Positions 51,741 through 60,157 are shown, counted from the stretch's first letter. The stretch is 64,000 nt of DNA from Williamsia sterculiae (GCF_900156495.1 NZ_FTNT01000007.1:1-64000), one strand, 5' to 3'. Translations and numbers: made by a program. Notes: generated by a model from the sequence alone, not told the origin.

Positions 51741-52511
51741 ATGCGTCTAGGTCGAATCGCAAGTCCTGACGGTGTCGCCTTCGTCGCCATCGAAGGAGAC
51801 ATCGAGTCCGCAACCGCACGCGAGATCGCAGAGCACCCCTTCGGCACACCGACGTTCACCGGACGATCGTGGCCGCTGGCCGATACCCGGCTGCTGGCGC
51901 CGATCCTGGCCAGCAAGGTCGTCTGCGTGGGCAAGAACTATGCCGATCACGCCCGTGAGATGGGTGGCGAGGCTCCGGAGAAGCCCGTCATCTTCATCAA
52001 ACCCAACACCTCGATCATCGGTCCGCAGGTTCCCATCGTGCGGCCGCCGTCGTCCTCCCGGGTGGACTACGAGGGCGAGCTGGCGGTGGTGATCGGCAGA
52101 CCCTGCAAGGATGTGGCTGCCGCACGCGCCGGTGAGGCGATCCTCGGTTACACCGTGGCCAACGACGTGACCGCCCGCGACCAGCAGACGCAGGACGGTC
52201 AGTGGACTCGGGCCAAGGGGTACGACACCTTCTGCCCGCTCGGACCCTGGATCGAGACCGAACTGGACCCTTCCGATCTGCGGATCACCACCCGACTCGA
52301 CGACACGGTGGTGCAGCAGAGCACCACCGCTCTGCTGCTGCACGGCGTCGGCGACCTCGTCGAGTGGGTGTCACGGGTGATGACCCTGCTGCCCGGTGAC
52401 GTCATCCTCACCGGAACGCCCGCGGGTGTCGGACCGATGGTGGCGGGACAGACGGTCAGCGTGGAGGTGCAGGGAATCGGTGCGCTGACCAACCCGGTGC
52501 GTGACAAATGA
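51741..52511 (+). CDS. Fumarylacetoacetate hydrolase family protein
   Basis: This 256-residue FAH-fold enzyme has the metal-binding signature KNYADHAREMG (~residue 69), PVIFIKPNTSIIGP, VDYEGELAVVIGRP (acidic ligands) and GYTVANDVTARDQQ. The family cleaves or isomerises acylpyruvates and 2-hydroxymuconate-type products. M. tuberculosis Rv2993c is at this position. The exact substrate is not decidable from sequence. Its stop overlaps the ATG of an alpha/beta-hydrolase, so a catabolic pairing is possible. Confidence 0.88.
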   Translation: MRLGRIASPDGVAFVAIEGDIESATAREIAEHPFGTPTFTGRSWPLADTRLLAPILASKVVCVGKNYADHAREMGGEAPEKPVIFIKPNTSIIGPQVPIVRPPSSSRVDYEGELAVVIGRPCKDVAAARAGEAILGYTVANDVTARDQQTQDGQWTRAKGYDTFCPLGPWIETELDPSDLRITTRLDDTVVQQSTTALLLHGVGDLVEWVSRVMTLLPGDVILTGTPAGVGPMVAGQTVSVEVQGIGALTNPVRDK

Positions 52512-53338
52512 TCCGGAAGACCACGGAGAAGTTGCTCCCACTCAACGGGATCGAGCTCAACGTCGACGATGCGGGCGACGGCCCGGTGGTGGTCATGGTG
52601 ATGGGCACCGGTAGTCCGGGACGTGTGTGGAAGGCCAACCAGCAGCCGGCCCTGTTGCGAGCCGGCTTTCGGGTGGTCACCTTCGACAACCGCGGGATCG
52701 CCCCGAGCAGCGAATGCGGCGAGGGTTTCACCCTCGACGACATGGTCTCCGACACCATCGCGCTCATCGAACACCTCGATGTCGGACCGGTTCTCTTGGT
52801 CGGTACGTCGCTGGGTGGTCGCGTGGTGGCCGAGTCGACCCTGCGCCGACCGGATCTGGTGCGTGCGCAGGTGTTGATGGGTACCTACGCCCGGTTGGGG
52901 CCGGTGCAACAGGCGATCTCGGCGGGGGAACGAGCCCTCGTCGATCAGCGGATCACCCTGCCGCCGGAGTATCACACGGCCATCACGGCGCATCTGAACC
53001 TCTCGCCTCACACCCTTGATGATGAAGTCGCCGTGCGTGATTGGCTCGACATCATCGAGTTCTCCGGTCAGGACAAGTCGCCGGGAGCGCGGGCTCAGAT
53101 GGGTGTGCACTCCGCCGACGCGGACCGGCGCGACGCTCTCCGTCAGACCACCCGCCCGACGATGGTGGTGACCTTCGCAGACGACCGGACCATCCCGCCG
53201 GGGCTGTCGCGGGAGGTCGCCGAGGCCATACCCGGGGCTCGACACGAGACGGTCGCCAAGGCGGGGCACTGGGGTTATCTGGAGCGCCCCGACGACGTGA
53301 ACGCGTTGCTGCTGGACTTTCTCGCCGCTCACCGCTGA
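52508..53338 (+). CDS. Alpha/beta-hydrolase
   Basis: This 276-residue alpha/beta-hydrolase has the nucleophile elbow LVGTSLGGRVVAES (~residue 100), the acid near FADDRTIPPG and the His in AKAGHWGYLERPDDV (~residue 258). GTGSPGRVWKANQ at ~residue 34 forms the oxyanion region. It resembles 3-oxoadipate enol-lactonase-like and meta-cleavage hydrolases, but the substrate is unknown. It starts within the FAH stop (ATGA), so both probably act in one pathway. Confidence 0.82.
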   Translation: MIRKTTEKLLPLNGIELNVDDAGDGPVVVMVMGTGSPGRVWKANQQPALLRAGFRVVTFDNRGIAPSSECGEGFTLDDMVSDTIALIEHLDVGPVLLVGTSLGGRVVAESTLRRPDLVRAQVLMGTYARLGPVQQAISAGERALVDQRITLPPEYHTAITAHLNLSPHTLDDEVAVRDWLDIIEFSGQDKSPGARAQMGVHSADADRRDALRQTTRPTMVVTFADDRTIPPGLSREVAEAIPGARHETVAKAGHWGYLERPDDVNALLLDFLAAHR

Positions 53339-53373
53339 TCGACCGGACGAGCGGGGTGCCGATGCTCGGGCAG

Positions 53374-53379
53374 TAGTCT
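53374..53379 (+). promoter_or_regulatory. -10-like box before gltX
   Basis: TAGTCT lies 7 nt before ATG 53387. Confidence 0.42.
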
Positions 53380-53386
53380 GAGGCGC

Positions 53387-54859
53387 ATGAGCACCGAGCC
53401 CGTCCGCGTTCGATTCAGCCCGTCACCGACCGGTACGCCACACGTTGGTCTGGCGCGGACCGCATTGTTCAACTGGGTCTACGCGCGCCACACCGGTGGT
53501 GCCTTCGTGTTCCGTATCGAGGACACCGACGCCGAGCGTGACAGCGAGGAGTCGTATGCCTCGCTGCTCGATGCGCTGCGCTGGTTGGGTTTGGACTGGG
53601 ATGAGGGTCCCGAGGTCGGCGGACCGTACGCGCCCTATCGCCAGTCACTGCGCCGTGAGCAGCATCTCGACGTGGTGGCCAAGCTGCTGGCGGCGGGCGA
53701 GGCCTACGAGGCCTACTCGACCGCCGAGGAGGTCGAGGCGCGTCACCGTGCGGCCGGTCGTGACCCGAAGTTGGGTTACGACAACTTCGACCGCGACCTG
53801 ACCGGCGAACAGCGGGCCGCCTACACGACCGAAGGCCGTAAACCCGTTGTCCGACTTCGTATGCCCGACGAGGACATCACCTGGGACGATCTGGTGCGCG
53901 GGCCGACCACTGCCAAGGCGGGTACCGTGCCGGACTTCGCGTTGACCCGCGGTAACGGGGACCCGCTGTACACCTTGGTCAACCCGGTCGACGACGCCGC
54001 GATGAAGATCACCCATGTGCTGCGTGGTGAGGATCTGTTGTCGTCGACGCCGCGACAGATCGCCCTGTATCGGGCGCTCGCCCGGATCGGGGCCGCCGAC
54101 TCGGTGCCGCAGTTCGGTCATCTCCCTTTCGTGATGGGGGAGGGAAACAAGAAGATGTCCAAGCGGGATCCGCAGTCGTCGCTGTTCCACCACCGCGACC
54201 GCGGTTTCATCGCCGAAGGACTGTTGAACTACCTGGCCCTGCTGGGCTGGGGTCTCTCGGCCGATCAGGACATCTTCGGCCTGGACGAGATGATCGCCGC
54301 CTTCGACATCGTCGACGTCAACAGCAGCCCGGCGCGCTTCGATCAGAAGAAGGCCGACGCGATCAACGCCGAGCACATCCGGCTGTTGGCGCCGGAGGAT
54401 TTCGCCGGGCGGTTGCGCGACTACCTCACCCTGCACGAGTTGCTACCCGCCGATGTCGACGACGCATCCTTCGCCGTCGTCGCCGACCTGGTACAGACGC
54501 GCATCCAAGTCCTCGGTGACGCCTGGGGTCTGGTGTCGTTCCTCTATGTCGACGACGCCGACTTCGTGGTCGACGAGGCCGCGGCACGCAAGAATCTCGG
54601 CGCCGACTCGGTGCCGGTCCTCGACGCGGCCATCGCGGCCCTGGCGTCGGTCGACGACTGGACCACCGAGCCCATCGAGTCCGCGCTGAAAGCGGCACTC
54701 GTGGAGGGGTTGGAGCTGAAACCACGGAAAGCGTTCGGTCCGGTGCGGGTCGCGGTGACCGGTTCGCACATCAGTCCACCGCTCTTCGAGTCGATCGAGT
54801 TGCTCGGTGCCGACCGGACGCTGCGACGGTTGAGGTCCGCCCGCGAGAACCTGGTCTGA
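53387..54859 (+). CDS. gltX: Glutamyl-tRNA synthetase
   Basis: This 490-residue class I synthetase has the HIGH-type motif as [16 protein letters not shown] (~residue 10) and the KMSKR motif as [15 protein letters not shown] (~residue 250), with [14 protein letters not shown] binding glutamate. A C-terminal anticodon-binding domain follows. Because gatCAB is encoded here, it may charge both tRNA-Glu and tRNA-Gln (non-discriminating), as in M. tuberculosis; that is inference. The two matching tRNA genes lie immediately downstream. Confidence 0.95.
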   Translation: MSTEPVRVRFSPSPTGTPHVGLARTALFNWVYARHTGGAFVFRIEDTDAERDSEESYASLLDALRWLGLDWDEGPEVGGPYAPYRQSLRREQHLDVVAKLLAAGEAYEAYSTAEEVEARHRAAGRDPKLGYDNFDRDLTGEQRAAYTTEGRKPVVRLRMPDEDITWDDLVRGPTTAKAGTVPDFALTRGNGDPLYTLVNPVDDAAMKITHVLRGEDLLSSTPRQIALYRALARIGAADSVPQFGHLPFVMGEGNKKMSKRDPQSSLFHHRDRGFIAEGLLNYLALLGWGLSADQDIFGLDEMIAAFDIVDVNSSPARFDQKKADAINAEHIRLLAPEDFAGRLRDYLTLHELLPADVDDASFAVVADLVQTRIQVLGDAWGLVSFLYVDDADFVVDEAAARKNLGADSVPVLDAAIAALASVDDWTTEPIESALKAALVEGLELKPRKAFGPVRVAVTGSHISPPLFESIELLGADRTLRRLRSARENLV

Positions 54860-54904
54860 GGGGTCGCTGGCCAGGCGATTTGTGGGTCACCGGCACCTGT
54901 TTGA

Positions 54905-54910
54905 TACTCT
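54905..54910 (+). promoter_or_regulatory. Putative tRNA promoter -10 box
   Basis: TACTCT within a TTGATACTCTTTT context lies ~48 nt before tRNA-Gln and could drive both tRNA genes. Confidence 0.35.
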
Positions 54911-54957
54911 TTTCGTCGGCGCTCAGAGCGGTCGGAGACGATTCTCGGAGCCACCCT

Positions 54958-55028
54958 TGGGGTATGGTGTAATTGGCAACACAGCGGTTTCTGGTACCGC
55001 CATTCTAGGTTCGAGTCCTGGTACCCCA
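54958..55028 (+). tRNA. tRNA-Gln (CTG)
   Basis: The acceptor stem TGGGGTA pairs with TACCCCA at 55022-55027 and its neighbours. The anticodon stem GCGGT/ACCGC closes the loop TTCTGGT with anticodon CTG, and the T-loop GTTCGAGTC is canonical. CCA is not encoded. It reads CAG and is the substrate of the GluRS/GatCAB route encoded in this window. Confidence 0.93.
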
Positions 55029-55132
55029 GCACGAGCACGACCTCGCGGGACCGCCTGACAGGCGATTTGGTGGGCGAGCTCCGGCCAGCTAGTCTGGCAA
55101 AGCCGTTCGCGCGCGGGCGGCATCAAGTTCCT

Positions 55133-55205
55133 GGCCCCGTCGTCTAGCGGCCTAGGACGCCGCCCTCTCAAGGCGGTAGCGCGGGTTCGAATCCCGTCGG
55201 GGCTA
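55133..55205 (+). tRNA. tRNA-Glu (CTC)
   Basis: The acceptor GGCCCCG pairs with CGGGGCT. The anticodon stem CCGCC/GGCGG encloses CTCTCAA with anticodon CTC, and the T-arm GCGGGTTCGAATCCCGT is canonical. CCA is not encoded. Its 3' half (55161-55197) is repeated at 57204-57240, so this gene was probably used as an integration site and was kept intact on this side. Confidence 0.95.
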
Positions 55206-55216
55206 CAACACAGCAC

Positions 55217-55248
55217 AACCCTCTGACCTGCATCGAAGGCAGAGGGTT
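55217..55248 (+). terminator. Terminator after the tRNA genes
   Basis: AACCCTCTG (55217-55225) pairs with CAGAGGGTT (55240-55248) across a 14-nt loop, followed by further T residues. It lies 12 nt after tRNA-Glu. Confidence 0.75.
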
Positions 55249-55574
55249 TTCTTCTGCCACTCGGTCGCTCGGTCGCCGTGGCTACATTTTGGCCACATGA
55301 GCCCCGGCTGTCGTACCCGCTTCGTACAGGTCCCCATCGGGTTGGACGGAAGCCGACCCAACGACAAGCAACGCCCCGGTTCTGTCACGCGGAGGAGGCA
55401 GACCGGGGCGCTGCCGAGGACTATTGCTCGGCTCACGGTGGCCACGCGAACTGAGGTCTGTCCGACCTGTGTCCCTGTCGACCCTGTGGTCCGTGGCCGC
55501 CGCGGTCTGGTCCCCCGCGATCGCCGCCTAATACTGGATCGTGCGGGCGAGGCGTCCGACAGTGGCGCCCGGCT
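55249..55574. other. Island left part with no gene recognised
   Basis: I see no supported coding sequence here. The only structure is a hairpin, CGCCCCGGT (55372-55380) against ACCGGGGCG (55402-55410) with extra pairing of the adjacent bases, which may be a terminator for a lost gene. Frames across this stretch have biased but unrecognisable translations. Confidence 0.5.
55372..55410. terminator. Hairpin, possible terminator of a lost gene
   Basis: About 12 bp of stem with one bulge and a 14-nt loop, with no U-tract on either strand. It lies inside the decayed island with no gene reading into it from the left. Confidence 0.3.
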
Positions 55575-55811
55575 TCATGGTGTGTGTTCGAGCCCTAGTT
55601 CGATGATGGCCGTGAGGAGTCGGACATCGATGCTGTCGGCATGGTCGGGGAGTGTCTTCCCGTCTTCCCGTAACGCCTCTAACAATTGACCAGCTCCACG
55701 GCGGAACTCATCAGTGCGATCAGGCCACAGACGACCGACCAGCGAGATGACCGCTTCGCCCGGTGGTGAAGCGTCCGGTGTGCGCCAACGAGCGACGGCG
55801 GGAGGGCGCAC
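55575..55811 (-). CDS. Small hypothetical protein in the island
   Basis: This possible 78-residue protein has the C-terminal part VISLVGRLWPDRTDEFRRGA and then a helical LLEALREDGKTLPDHADSID, ending ELGLEHTP. It has the amphipathic look of a real protein but no family I recognise. GTG 55811 has GAGG seven bases upstream, which is the main reason for choosing it; the same frame is open further 5' with poor composition. It lies 88 nt after the DUF5994-like gene on the same strand and could be its partner. Confidence 0.38.
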   Translation of the reverse strand: MRPPAVARWRTPDASPPGEAVISLVGRLWPDRTDEFRRGAGQLLEALREDGKTLPDHADSIDVRLLTAIIELGLEHTP

Positions 55812-55899
55812 TAGGCATCCTCGCCGAGGCTTGTTTCCGGCACCGTGTGCCCGCCGGGCAGCGAGATGTGCGACACGGCGGCTCTTACGGTGCTGATGC

Positions 55900-56430
55900 C
55901 TATCCCAGTACCGACGGGTGCTGTGTACCGGGTGGAGCTGGAACCTGCTGGTGGTGTGCTGCTGAATCCCCCAACTTTTTCGATCGGCTAGGGGGCGTGC
56001 TCCTGAGGGTGCCGCGGTGCTCGGCGGCTGTGGATGCGCGTTCGAGGAGTTGCTCGGCATAGCGAACCAGGAGCGAATGGCGGCGTTCGGGTGGTATTGG
56101 TTTGCCGCTGGCCAGCCGGGCCAGTGCCTCGGCCAGCGTGGATGGGGTACGTGGAGGAATGACGATGAACTCGACGGTCATCCGATTGGTAGTCACCCGG
56201 AGCAGCGGAGGCGACGGAGGAGACCCTTCAGAATCAAGTCCCGGCCGCGATCGGAACGCACGCCAGTCCATCTGCAGAGCCACAATGGAACCCAGCATTG
56301 GGGTGACTGCTTGCGAAAAGGAAGCAAGCTCATCACTCAACGTCGACGTGTATGGAAACCAGACACCCCCAACAGGTTGGGTCAGATCAGGATGCAGGTG
56401 CACGCGCGGCGGGCCTAGTAACGATGTCAT
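55900..56430 (-). CDS. DUF5994-like protein in the island
   Basis: This 176-residue protein contains RVHLHPDLTQPVGGVWFPYT, TLSDELASFSQAVTPMLGSI, then ALQMDWRAFRSRPGL and MTVEFIVIPPRTPSTLAEAL. The order of a GGxWxPxS-type strand, a helix, an RxxG/P turn and a final LxxVPP strand resembles DUF5994 proteins, which are common and unexplained in actinobacteria. The last ~40 residues are low complexity. ATG 56430 is chosen; a longer frame upstream has no similarity. No ribosome-binding site is evident, so expression is uncertain. Confidence 0.5.
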   Translation of the reverse strand: MTSLLGPPRVHLHPDLTQPVGGVWFPYTSTLSDELASFSQAVTPMLGSIVALQMDWRAFRSRPGLDSEGSPPSPPLLRVTTNRMTVEFIVIPPRTPSTLAEALARLASGKPIPPERRHSLLVRYAEQLLERASTAAEHRGTLRSTPPSRSKKLGDSAAHHQQVPAPPGTQHPSVLG

Positions 56431-56629
56431 CGCGCACCCGACGGCGACACTGAATGACCGGCGCCGGCGGGGAAAGTGCTGGACGCGCGATCGGTGAAGA
56501 ACTGCCCGGACATTCCCCGGCGAGGTGGTGCTGCGACAACAAAGGACTTGGTGGCCATGATGCGTTACCTGACTGACCACAAACAGTGATCGTTGCGGCA
56601 CCGGAGACGCCAACAGGGTCCTGTCAGAT

Positions 56630-56978
56630 ATGAAGTCCGATGAGAATCAGCCTACGCCACCAAAGGCAGCGCCCCGACCCCGCGGAGGCAGTGGGAGTGG
56701 CGTCGTGTGCGATCGAACACGAGTGGTGGTCGCGCACGGGTGAGAGGAGGCCGATATTCGTGATCGCTTCGGGTTGACGCCGATGCGCTATCACCAACGG
56801 TTGAACCGCATCCTGGACACCGACGCTGGGCTTAGAAGCCGATCCGATCACCGTGAACCGGTTGCGCCGCACCTGGACTGACGTGACCGAGCCCGAGCGG
56901 CGAGACGATGAATCAGCCGACGTACCAGCCAGGACAGAAACCGGCCCGCCGCCGGTGTGTAACGCCACCTTGGGGTGA
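56630..56978 (+). pseudogene. Frameshifted DUF3263 gene
   Basis: Three frame segments spell one DUF3263-like protein. AIEHEWWSRTGERR is in one frame (56709-56750). ADIRDRFGLTPMRYHQRLNR is in the next (from 56750). EADPITVNRLRRTW is back in the first frame from 56835 and runs to a stop at 56976-56978. In the original frame the middle part would stop at a TGA. Two small compensating indels (or sequencing errors) explain this. The expected N-terminus may start at ATG 56630, in yet another frame. DUF3263 proteins are small, helix-turn-helix-like and often found near phage or regulatory genes; the function is unknown. Confidence 0.65.
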
Positions 56979-57203
56979 AACGCCGGAGGTCAGGAAGCCA
57001 GCGAGATGGCCCTTGGTTGGTGGCACTAGCCTTCGCCGCAGGGATCGGAGTCATCATAGGCATTGCGGCGGGTGGTGACGGCGGCCTCAAGCGGGCCGCC
57101 GCCGCCGCGACAAGAACGGTCACGAACACCGCGACCCTTACGCGGCTCACCCCGCGGCGGCAGCTGGAGAGAGCGTTGCCGGCGTCTGACCTGCACCTCG
57201 GTT
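56975..57203 (+). pseudogene. Truncated small membrane protein at the island edge
   Basis: The GTG at 56975 overlaps the DUF3263 stop (GTGA) and encodes KRRRSGSQRDGPWLVALAFA and the membrane segment AAGIGVIIGIAAGG, then TRTVTNTATLT, a Thr-rich sequence typical of the region after the membrane anchor in small surface proteins. The frame then runs without a stop through the tRNA-Glu copy into unrelated sequence, so the native C-terminus appears to have been lost at the island boundary. The function is unknown. Confidence 0.5.
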
Positions 57204-57240
57204 CGCCCTCTCACGGCGGTAGCGCGGGTTCGAGTCCTGT
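57204..57240 (+). repeat. Imperfect copy of the tRNA-Glu 3' half (attachment-site remnant)
   Basis: It matches 55161-55197 of tRNA-Glu at 34 of 37 positions, with differences at 57214, 57234 and 57238. It covers the anticodon loop, variable region and T-arm but lacks acceptor, D-arm and 3' end, so it is not a functional tRNA. Its position just before the resumed core gene order fits the distal attachment site of an integrated element. Confidence 0.8.
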
Positions 57241-57266
57241 GCCGATATGTCATCGGCTGCCTCGGC

Positions 57267-57770
57267 TCAGTCGTTCAGAAACGTGGCGGTACTACCGGCC
57301 ACGGGCATCTGGGGCAGACCGAGTTTGCGGTGGTCCCACGACCTGGTGCGGTCGGCGACGAGTCGGACCGCGACTCGATTGCGCATCATCTCATCGACGG
57401 CCGGGCGGAGCTCCTCGGAGTACGGGCCGTTGTACCGCTCCCAGACGCTGATCCCGACGGCCAGGCGGTGATCCGGATCGTCGGTGATCTCGGCCGTCCC
57501 CTCGATGGCGACACCGCGCAACTGATCGTAGGTGTAGCCCGCCTCGATGCTCACCGAACAGCGCGCATCCCGCCGCAGGTTGACCGCCTTCTGTGACTTG
57601 GCCTTGGTCTCGAACCAGATCTCCCCGTCGGTGACGGCGTACCACATGGCCACCAGATGGATGGTCTCGTGCGGACCGTGAGTGGCCAGGGTTGCCGTTC
57701 GACTCGTCGCGACGAACTGCTGCACTTCTTCGGTGGACATCACTATCTGCGCTCGCTGGTTGGTTCCCAC
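57267..57770 (-). CDS. PPOX-class F420-dependent or FMN-binding protein (Rv2991-type)
   Basis: This 167-residue split-barrel flavin/F420-binding protein has TSRTATLATHGPHETIHLVA (~residue 20), the strands MWYAVTDGEIWFET and AVNLRRDARCSVSIE, and YDQLRGVAIEGTAEI. This order is typical of pyridoxamine phosphate oxidase-like proteins that bind F420 or FMN. It matches Rv2991 by position after gltX and the tRNAs, which marks where the core order resumes after the island. GTG 57770 has GGAGAGGAG upstream; a later ATG at 57740 is possible. Confidence 0.82.
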   Translation of the reverse strand: MGTNQRAQIVMSTEEVQQFVATSRTATLATHGPHETIHLVAMWYAVTDGEIWFETKAKSQKAVNLRRDARCSVSIEAGYTYDQLRGVAIEGTAEITDDPDHRLAVGISVWERYNGPYSEELRPAVDEMMRNRVAVRLVADRTRSWDHRKLGLPQMPVAGSTATFLND

Positions 57771-57855
57771 CCTCGACTCCTCTCCGTCCCGACTTCCATT
57801 GCGTGTTGTCCTCACAGATGACTCATACCGATGTGATCAGACACCGGCGGCCGTC

Positions 57856-58581
57856 TCAGAGCAACAGGCGCTTGTGGATGGCGTCGGCCGCCGCGAGCAG
57901 GTCAGCGGCCCACCGGGCTCCGGGTCGTCGGCCCATCCGATCGACAGGGCCGGACACCGAGATCGCCGCCACCACCTCACCGTCTCGATCGCGGACCGGA
58001 GCCGACACACTCGCGACACCGGGCTCACGTTCGCCGACACTCTGCGCCCAGCCGCGTTTGCGGATCTCGAGCAGACTGCGCTCGCTGAACGCGCTGTCGG
58101 CCAGCAGCTGCCGCACCGTTGGCGGATCGGCCCACGCGAGTAGCACCTTGGCACCCGATCCGGCGCTCATCGGCAGACGCGAACCCACCGGCACGGTGTC
58201 GCGGAGTCCGGTAGGCGGTTCCATCGCTGCCACACAGACTCGTTCGGTCCCCTCGCGTCGGTACAGCTGTACCGATTCGCCGGTGATCTCCCGCAACCGA
58301 GGCAAGACCATCACCGCCGCGTCACGCACCGCGTCGTGCACCGATGCGGCCAACTCGTTGAGTGCGGGTCCGGGACACCACATGCCGGCGGCGTCGCGGG
58401 TCAGCAACCGGTGGGTCTCCAGGCCCATGGCCAATCGGTGTGCGGTGGCCCGGGGCAGACCGGTGCGTTCACAGAGATCTCCCAGATTGCACGGGCGTTC
58501 GGCGGCGGCAGCCAGTACGGCGACCGACTTGTCGAGGACTCCGATTCCGCTGACCGCGGCCGGTGCGGTAGTCTTTCTCAC
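57856..58581 (-). CDS. IclR family regulator, probable leuCD regulator
   Basis: This 241-residue IclR regulator has the helix-turn-helix within residues 12-55 (SVAVLAAAAERPCNLGDLCE and GLPRATAHRLAMGLE) and a ligand-binding GAF-like domain with GSRLPMSAGSGAKVLLAW and VREREPGVASVSAPVRDRDG-type sequence (GEREPGVASVSAPV). It is divergent from leuCD, the position of C. glutamicum LtbR and Streptomyces NdgR, which control leucine genes. The GTG start is 6 nt after a TAGTAT box, so the transcript may be leaderless. Confidence 0.9.
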   Translation of the reverse strand: MRKTTAPAAVSGIGVLDKSVAVLAAAAERPCNLGDLCERTGLPRATAHRLAMGLETHRLLTRDAAGMWCPGPALNELAASVHDAVRDAAVMVLPRLREITGESVQLYRREGTERVCVAAMEPPTGLRDTVPVGSRLPMSAGSGAKVLLAWADPPTVRQLLADSAFSERSLLEIRKRGWAQSVGEREPGVASVSAPVRDRDGEVVAAISVSGPVDRMGRRPGARWAADLLAAADAIHKRLLL

Positions 58582-58598
58582 GAGTCGATACTAGACTC
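58582..58598. promoter_or_regulatory. Candidate IclR operator overlapping the IclR promoter
   Basis: GAGTC (58582-58586) and GACTC (58594-58598) flank a 7-nt spacer that contains the minus-strand -10-like box TAGTAT (58588-58593). Binding here would cover the IclR start and lie ~70 nt upstream of leuC, which suits joint control of both directions. Confidence 0.45.
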
Positions 58599-58668
58599 CC
58601 GAATACTGAGATGCACGCCCGAATGTCCTGGTCCGGCCCGGCCGACACGGGCACCTCGAGAGTGAGTG

Positions 58669-60126
58669 ATGATCATGGTGGATCACGAGACCGACCGACA
58701 CGAGGACGCCCGGCGAACGCTCGCCGAGAAGGTCTGGTCCGAGCACGTGGTGGTCGAAGGGGGACTGGACGAGGACGGTCAGCGCAATCCCGACCTCATC
58801 TACATCGATCTGCACCTCGTCCACGAGGTCACCAGTCCGCAGGCCTTCGACGGCCTCCGGTTGGCGGACCGGCCCGTGCGGCGGCCCGATCTCACCATCG
58901 CCACCGAGGATCACAACGTCCCCACCATCGATATCGACAAGCCGATCGCCGATCCGGTCTCGCGCACGCAGGTCGACACCCTGCGAAAGAACTGTGAGGA
59001 GTTCGGCATCCGGCTGTACCCGATGGGCGATCTCGACCAGGGCATCGTGCATGTCGTCGGGCCGCAACTGGGACTCACGCAACCGGGTACGACGGTGGTG
59101 TGCGGTGACAGCCATACGTCCACCCACGGCGCGTTCGGTGCGTTGGCCATGGGAATCGGAACCTCGGAGGTCGAACACGTCCTCGCCACCCAGACCCTGT
59201 CGCTCAAGCGTTTCAAGACCATGGCGATCACCGTGAACGGCGAGCTGCCGCACGGGGTGACCTCCAAGGACCTGATCCTGGCGGTGATCGCAGAGATCGG
59301 CACCGGTGGGGGACAGGGGCACGTGCTCGAATACCGGGGTTCGGCCATCGAGAAGCTGTCGATGGAGGCCCGGATGACCATCTGCAACATGTCGATCGAG
59401 GCGGGGGCCAGGGCGGGCATGATCGCGCCGGATCAGATCACCTACGACTACCTGCGTGGTCGGCCACACGCCCCGCGGGGGGAGGAGTGGGACACCGCAG
59501 TCGCCCACTGGGAGTCGCTGCGCACCGATCCGGGCGCCGAGTTCGACCGCGAGGTGGTGATCGACGCCGCCGATCTGGCCCCGTTCGTGACCTGGGGCAC
59601 CAATCCGGGACAGGGTTTGCCACTCAGTGCATCTGTTCCGGACCCGGAGCAGATCACCGATGAGTCCGAGGCGATCGCCGCCGCGCGTGCACTGGAGTAC
59701 ATGGACCTGCAGCCGGGTACCCCGCTGCGTGAGATAGGGATCGACACGGTGTTCGTCGGATCGTGCACCAATGGGCGCATCGAGGATCTGCGTACGGTCG
59801 CCGACATCCTGCGCGGCCGATCGGTCGCCGACGGCATGCGGATGCTCATCGTTCCCGGCTCGATGCGGGTCCGAGCCCAGGCCGAATCCGAGGGGCTCGG
59901 TGACGTCTTCGTCGCGGCGGGGGCGGAATGGCGTCAGGCGGGTTGCTCGATGTGCCTGGGAATGAACCCCGATCAGCTCGCACCCGGCGAGCGGTGCGCC
60001 TCCACCTCCAACCGAAACTTCGAGGGCAGGCAGGGCAAGGGTGGTCGCACCCACCTGGTCTCGCCCGCGGTGGCTGCGGCGACGGCGGTCACCGGTCGTC
60101 TCGCGGCACCCGCAGACCTCAACTGA
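58669..60126 (+). CDS. leuC: 3-isopropylmalate dehydratase large subunit
   Basis: This ~485-residue aconitase-type subunit isomerises isopropylmalate in leucine synthesis. [20 protein letters not shown] is early, and the cluster Cys residues lie in [13 protein letters not shown] (~residue 366) and [16 protein letters not shown] (~residue 426). [20 protein letters not shown] follows. Possible starts are GTG 58666, ATG 58669 and ATG 58675; I chose 58669 for its spacing from GAGAG at 58658. leuD begins 31 nt after its stop. Confidence 0.95.
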   Translation: MIMVDHETDRHEDARRTLAEKVWSEHVVVEGGLDEDGQRNPDLIYIDLHLVHEVTSPQAFDGLRLADRPVRRPDLTIATEDHNVPTIDIDKPIADPVSRTQVDTLRKNCEEFGIRLYPMGDLDQGIVHVVGPQLGLTQPGTTVVCGDSHTSTHGAFGALAMGIGTSEVEHVLATQTLSLKRFKTMAITVNGELPHGVTSKDLILAVIAEIGTGGGQGHVLEYRGSAIEKLSMEARMTICNMSIEAGARAGMIAPDQITYDYLRGRPHAPRGEEWDTAVAHWESLRTDPGAEFDREVVIDAADLAPFVTWGTNPGQGLPLSASVPDPEQITDESEAIAAARALEYMDLQPGTPLREIGIDTVFVGSCTNGRIEDLRTVADILRGRSVADGMRMLIVPGSMRVRAQAESEGLGDVFVAAGAEWRQAGCSMCLGMNPDQLAPGERCASTSNRNFEGRQGKGGRTHLVSPAVAAATAVTGRLAAPADLN

Positions 60127-60157
60127 GCAGACCTGAATCGATTCGGAGCCCACGACG

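Larger units (their letters stand above)
55161..57240. mobile_element. Decayed genomic island at tRNA-Glu
   Basis: The segment between the 3' half of tRNA-Glu (55161-55197) and its imperfect copy (57204-57240) is about 2 kb. It interrupts a gene order that otherwise runs from gltX and the tRNAs straight to the PPOX gene. Its contents differ from the neighbours: short hypothetical genes, a DUF5994-like gene, a DUF3263 gene with frameshifts and a cut-off membrane protein. No integrase or transposase remains, so it reads as the residue of a larger element. Confidence 0.65.

Noticed and set aside
55203-55445. A minus-strand frame after tRNA-Glu as an integrase C-terminus
   Set aside because: The sequence beside a tRNA made an integrase tempting, but no catalytic Arg/His/Tyr motif is seen and the frame is interrupted by the tRNA terminator region.
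55297-55689. A plus-strand 130-residue frame in the island
   Set aside because: It has no recognised domain and no ribosome-binding site, and its 3' part is antisense to the better supported minus-strand frame at 55575.
57204-57240. A second functional tRNA-Glu
   Set aside because: Only the anticodon loop to T-arm portion is present; the acceptor and D-arms are missing and the flanking bases do not pair.
58611-58997. An upstream frame covering the leuC leader
   Set aside because: It runs out of frame into leuC, has no branched-chain codon run and no terminator behind it, so it is not a leucine leader peptide.
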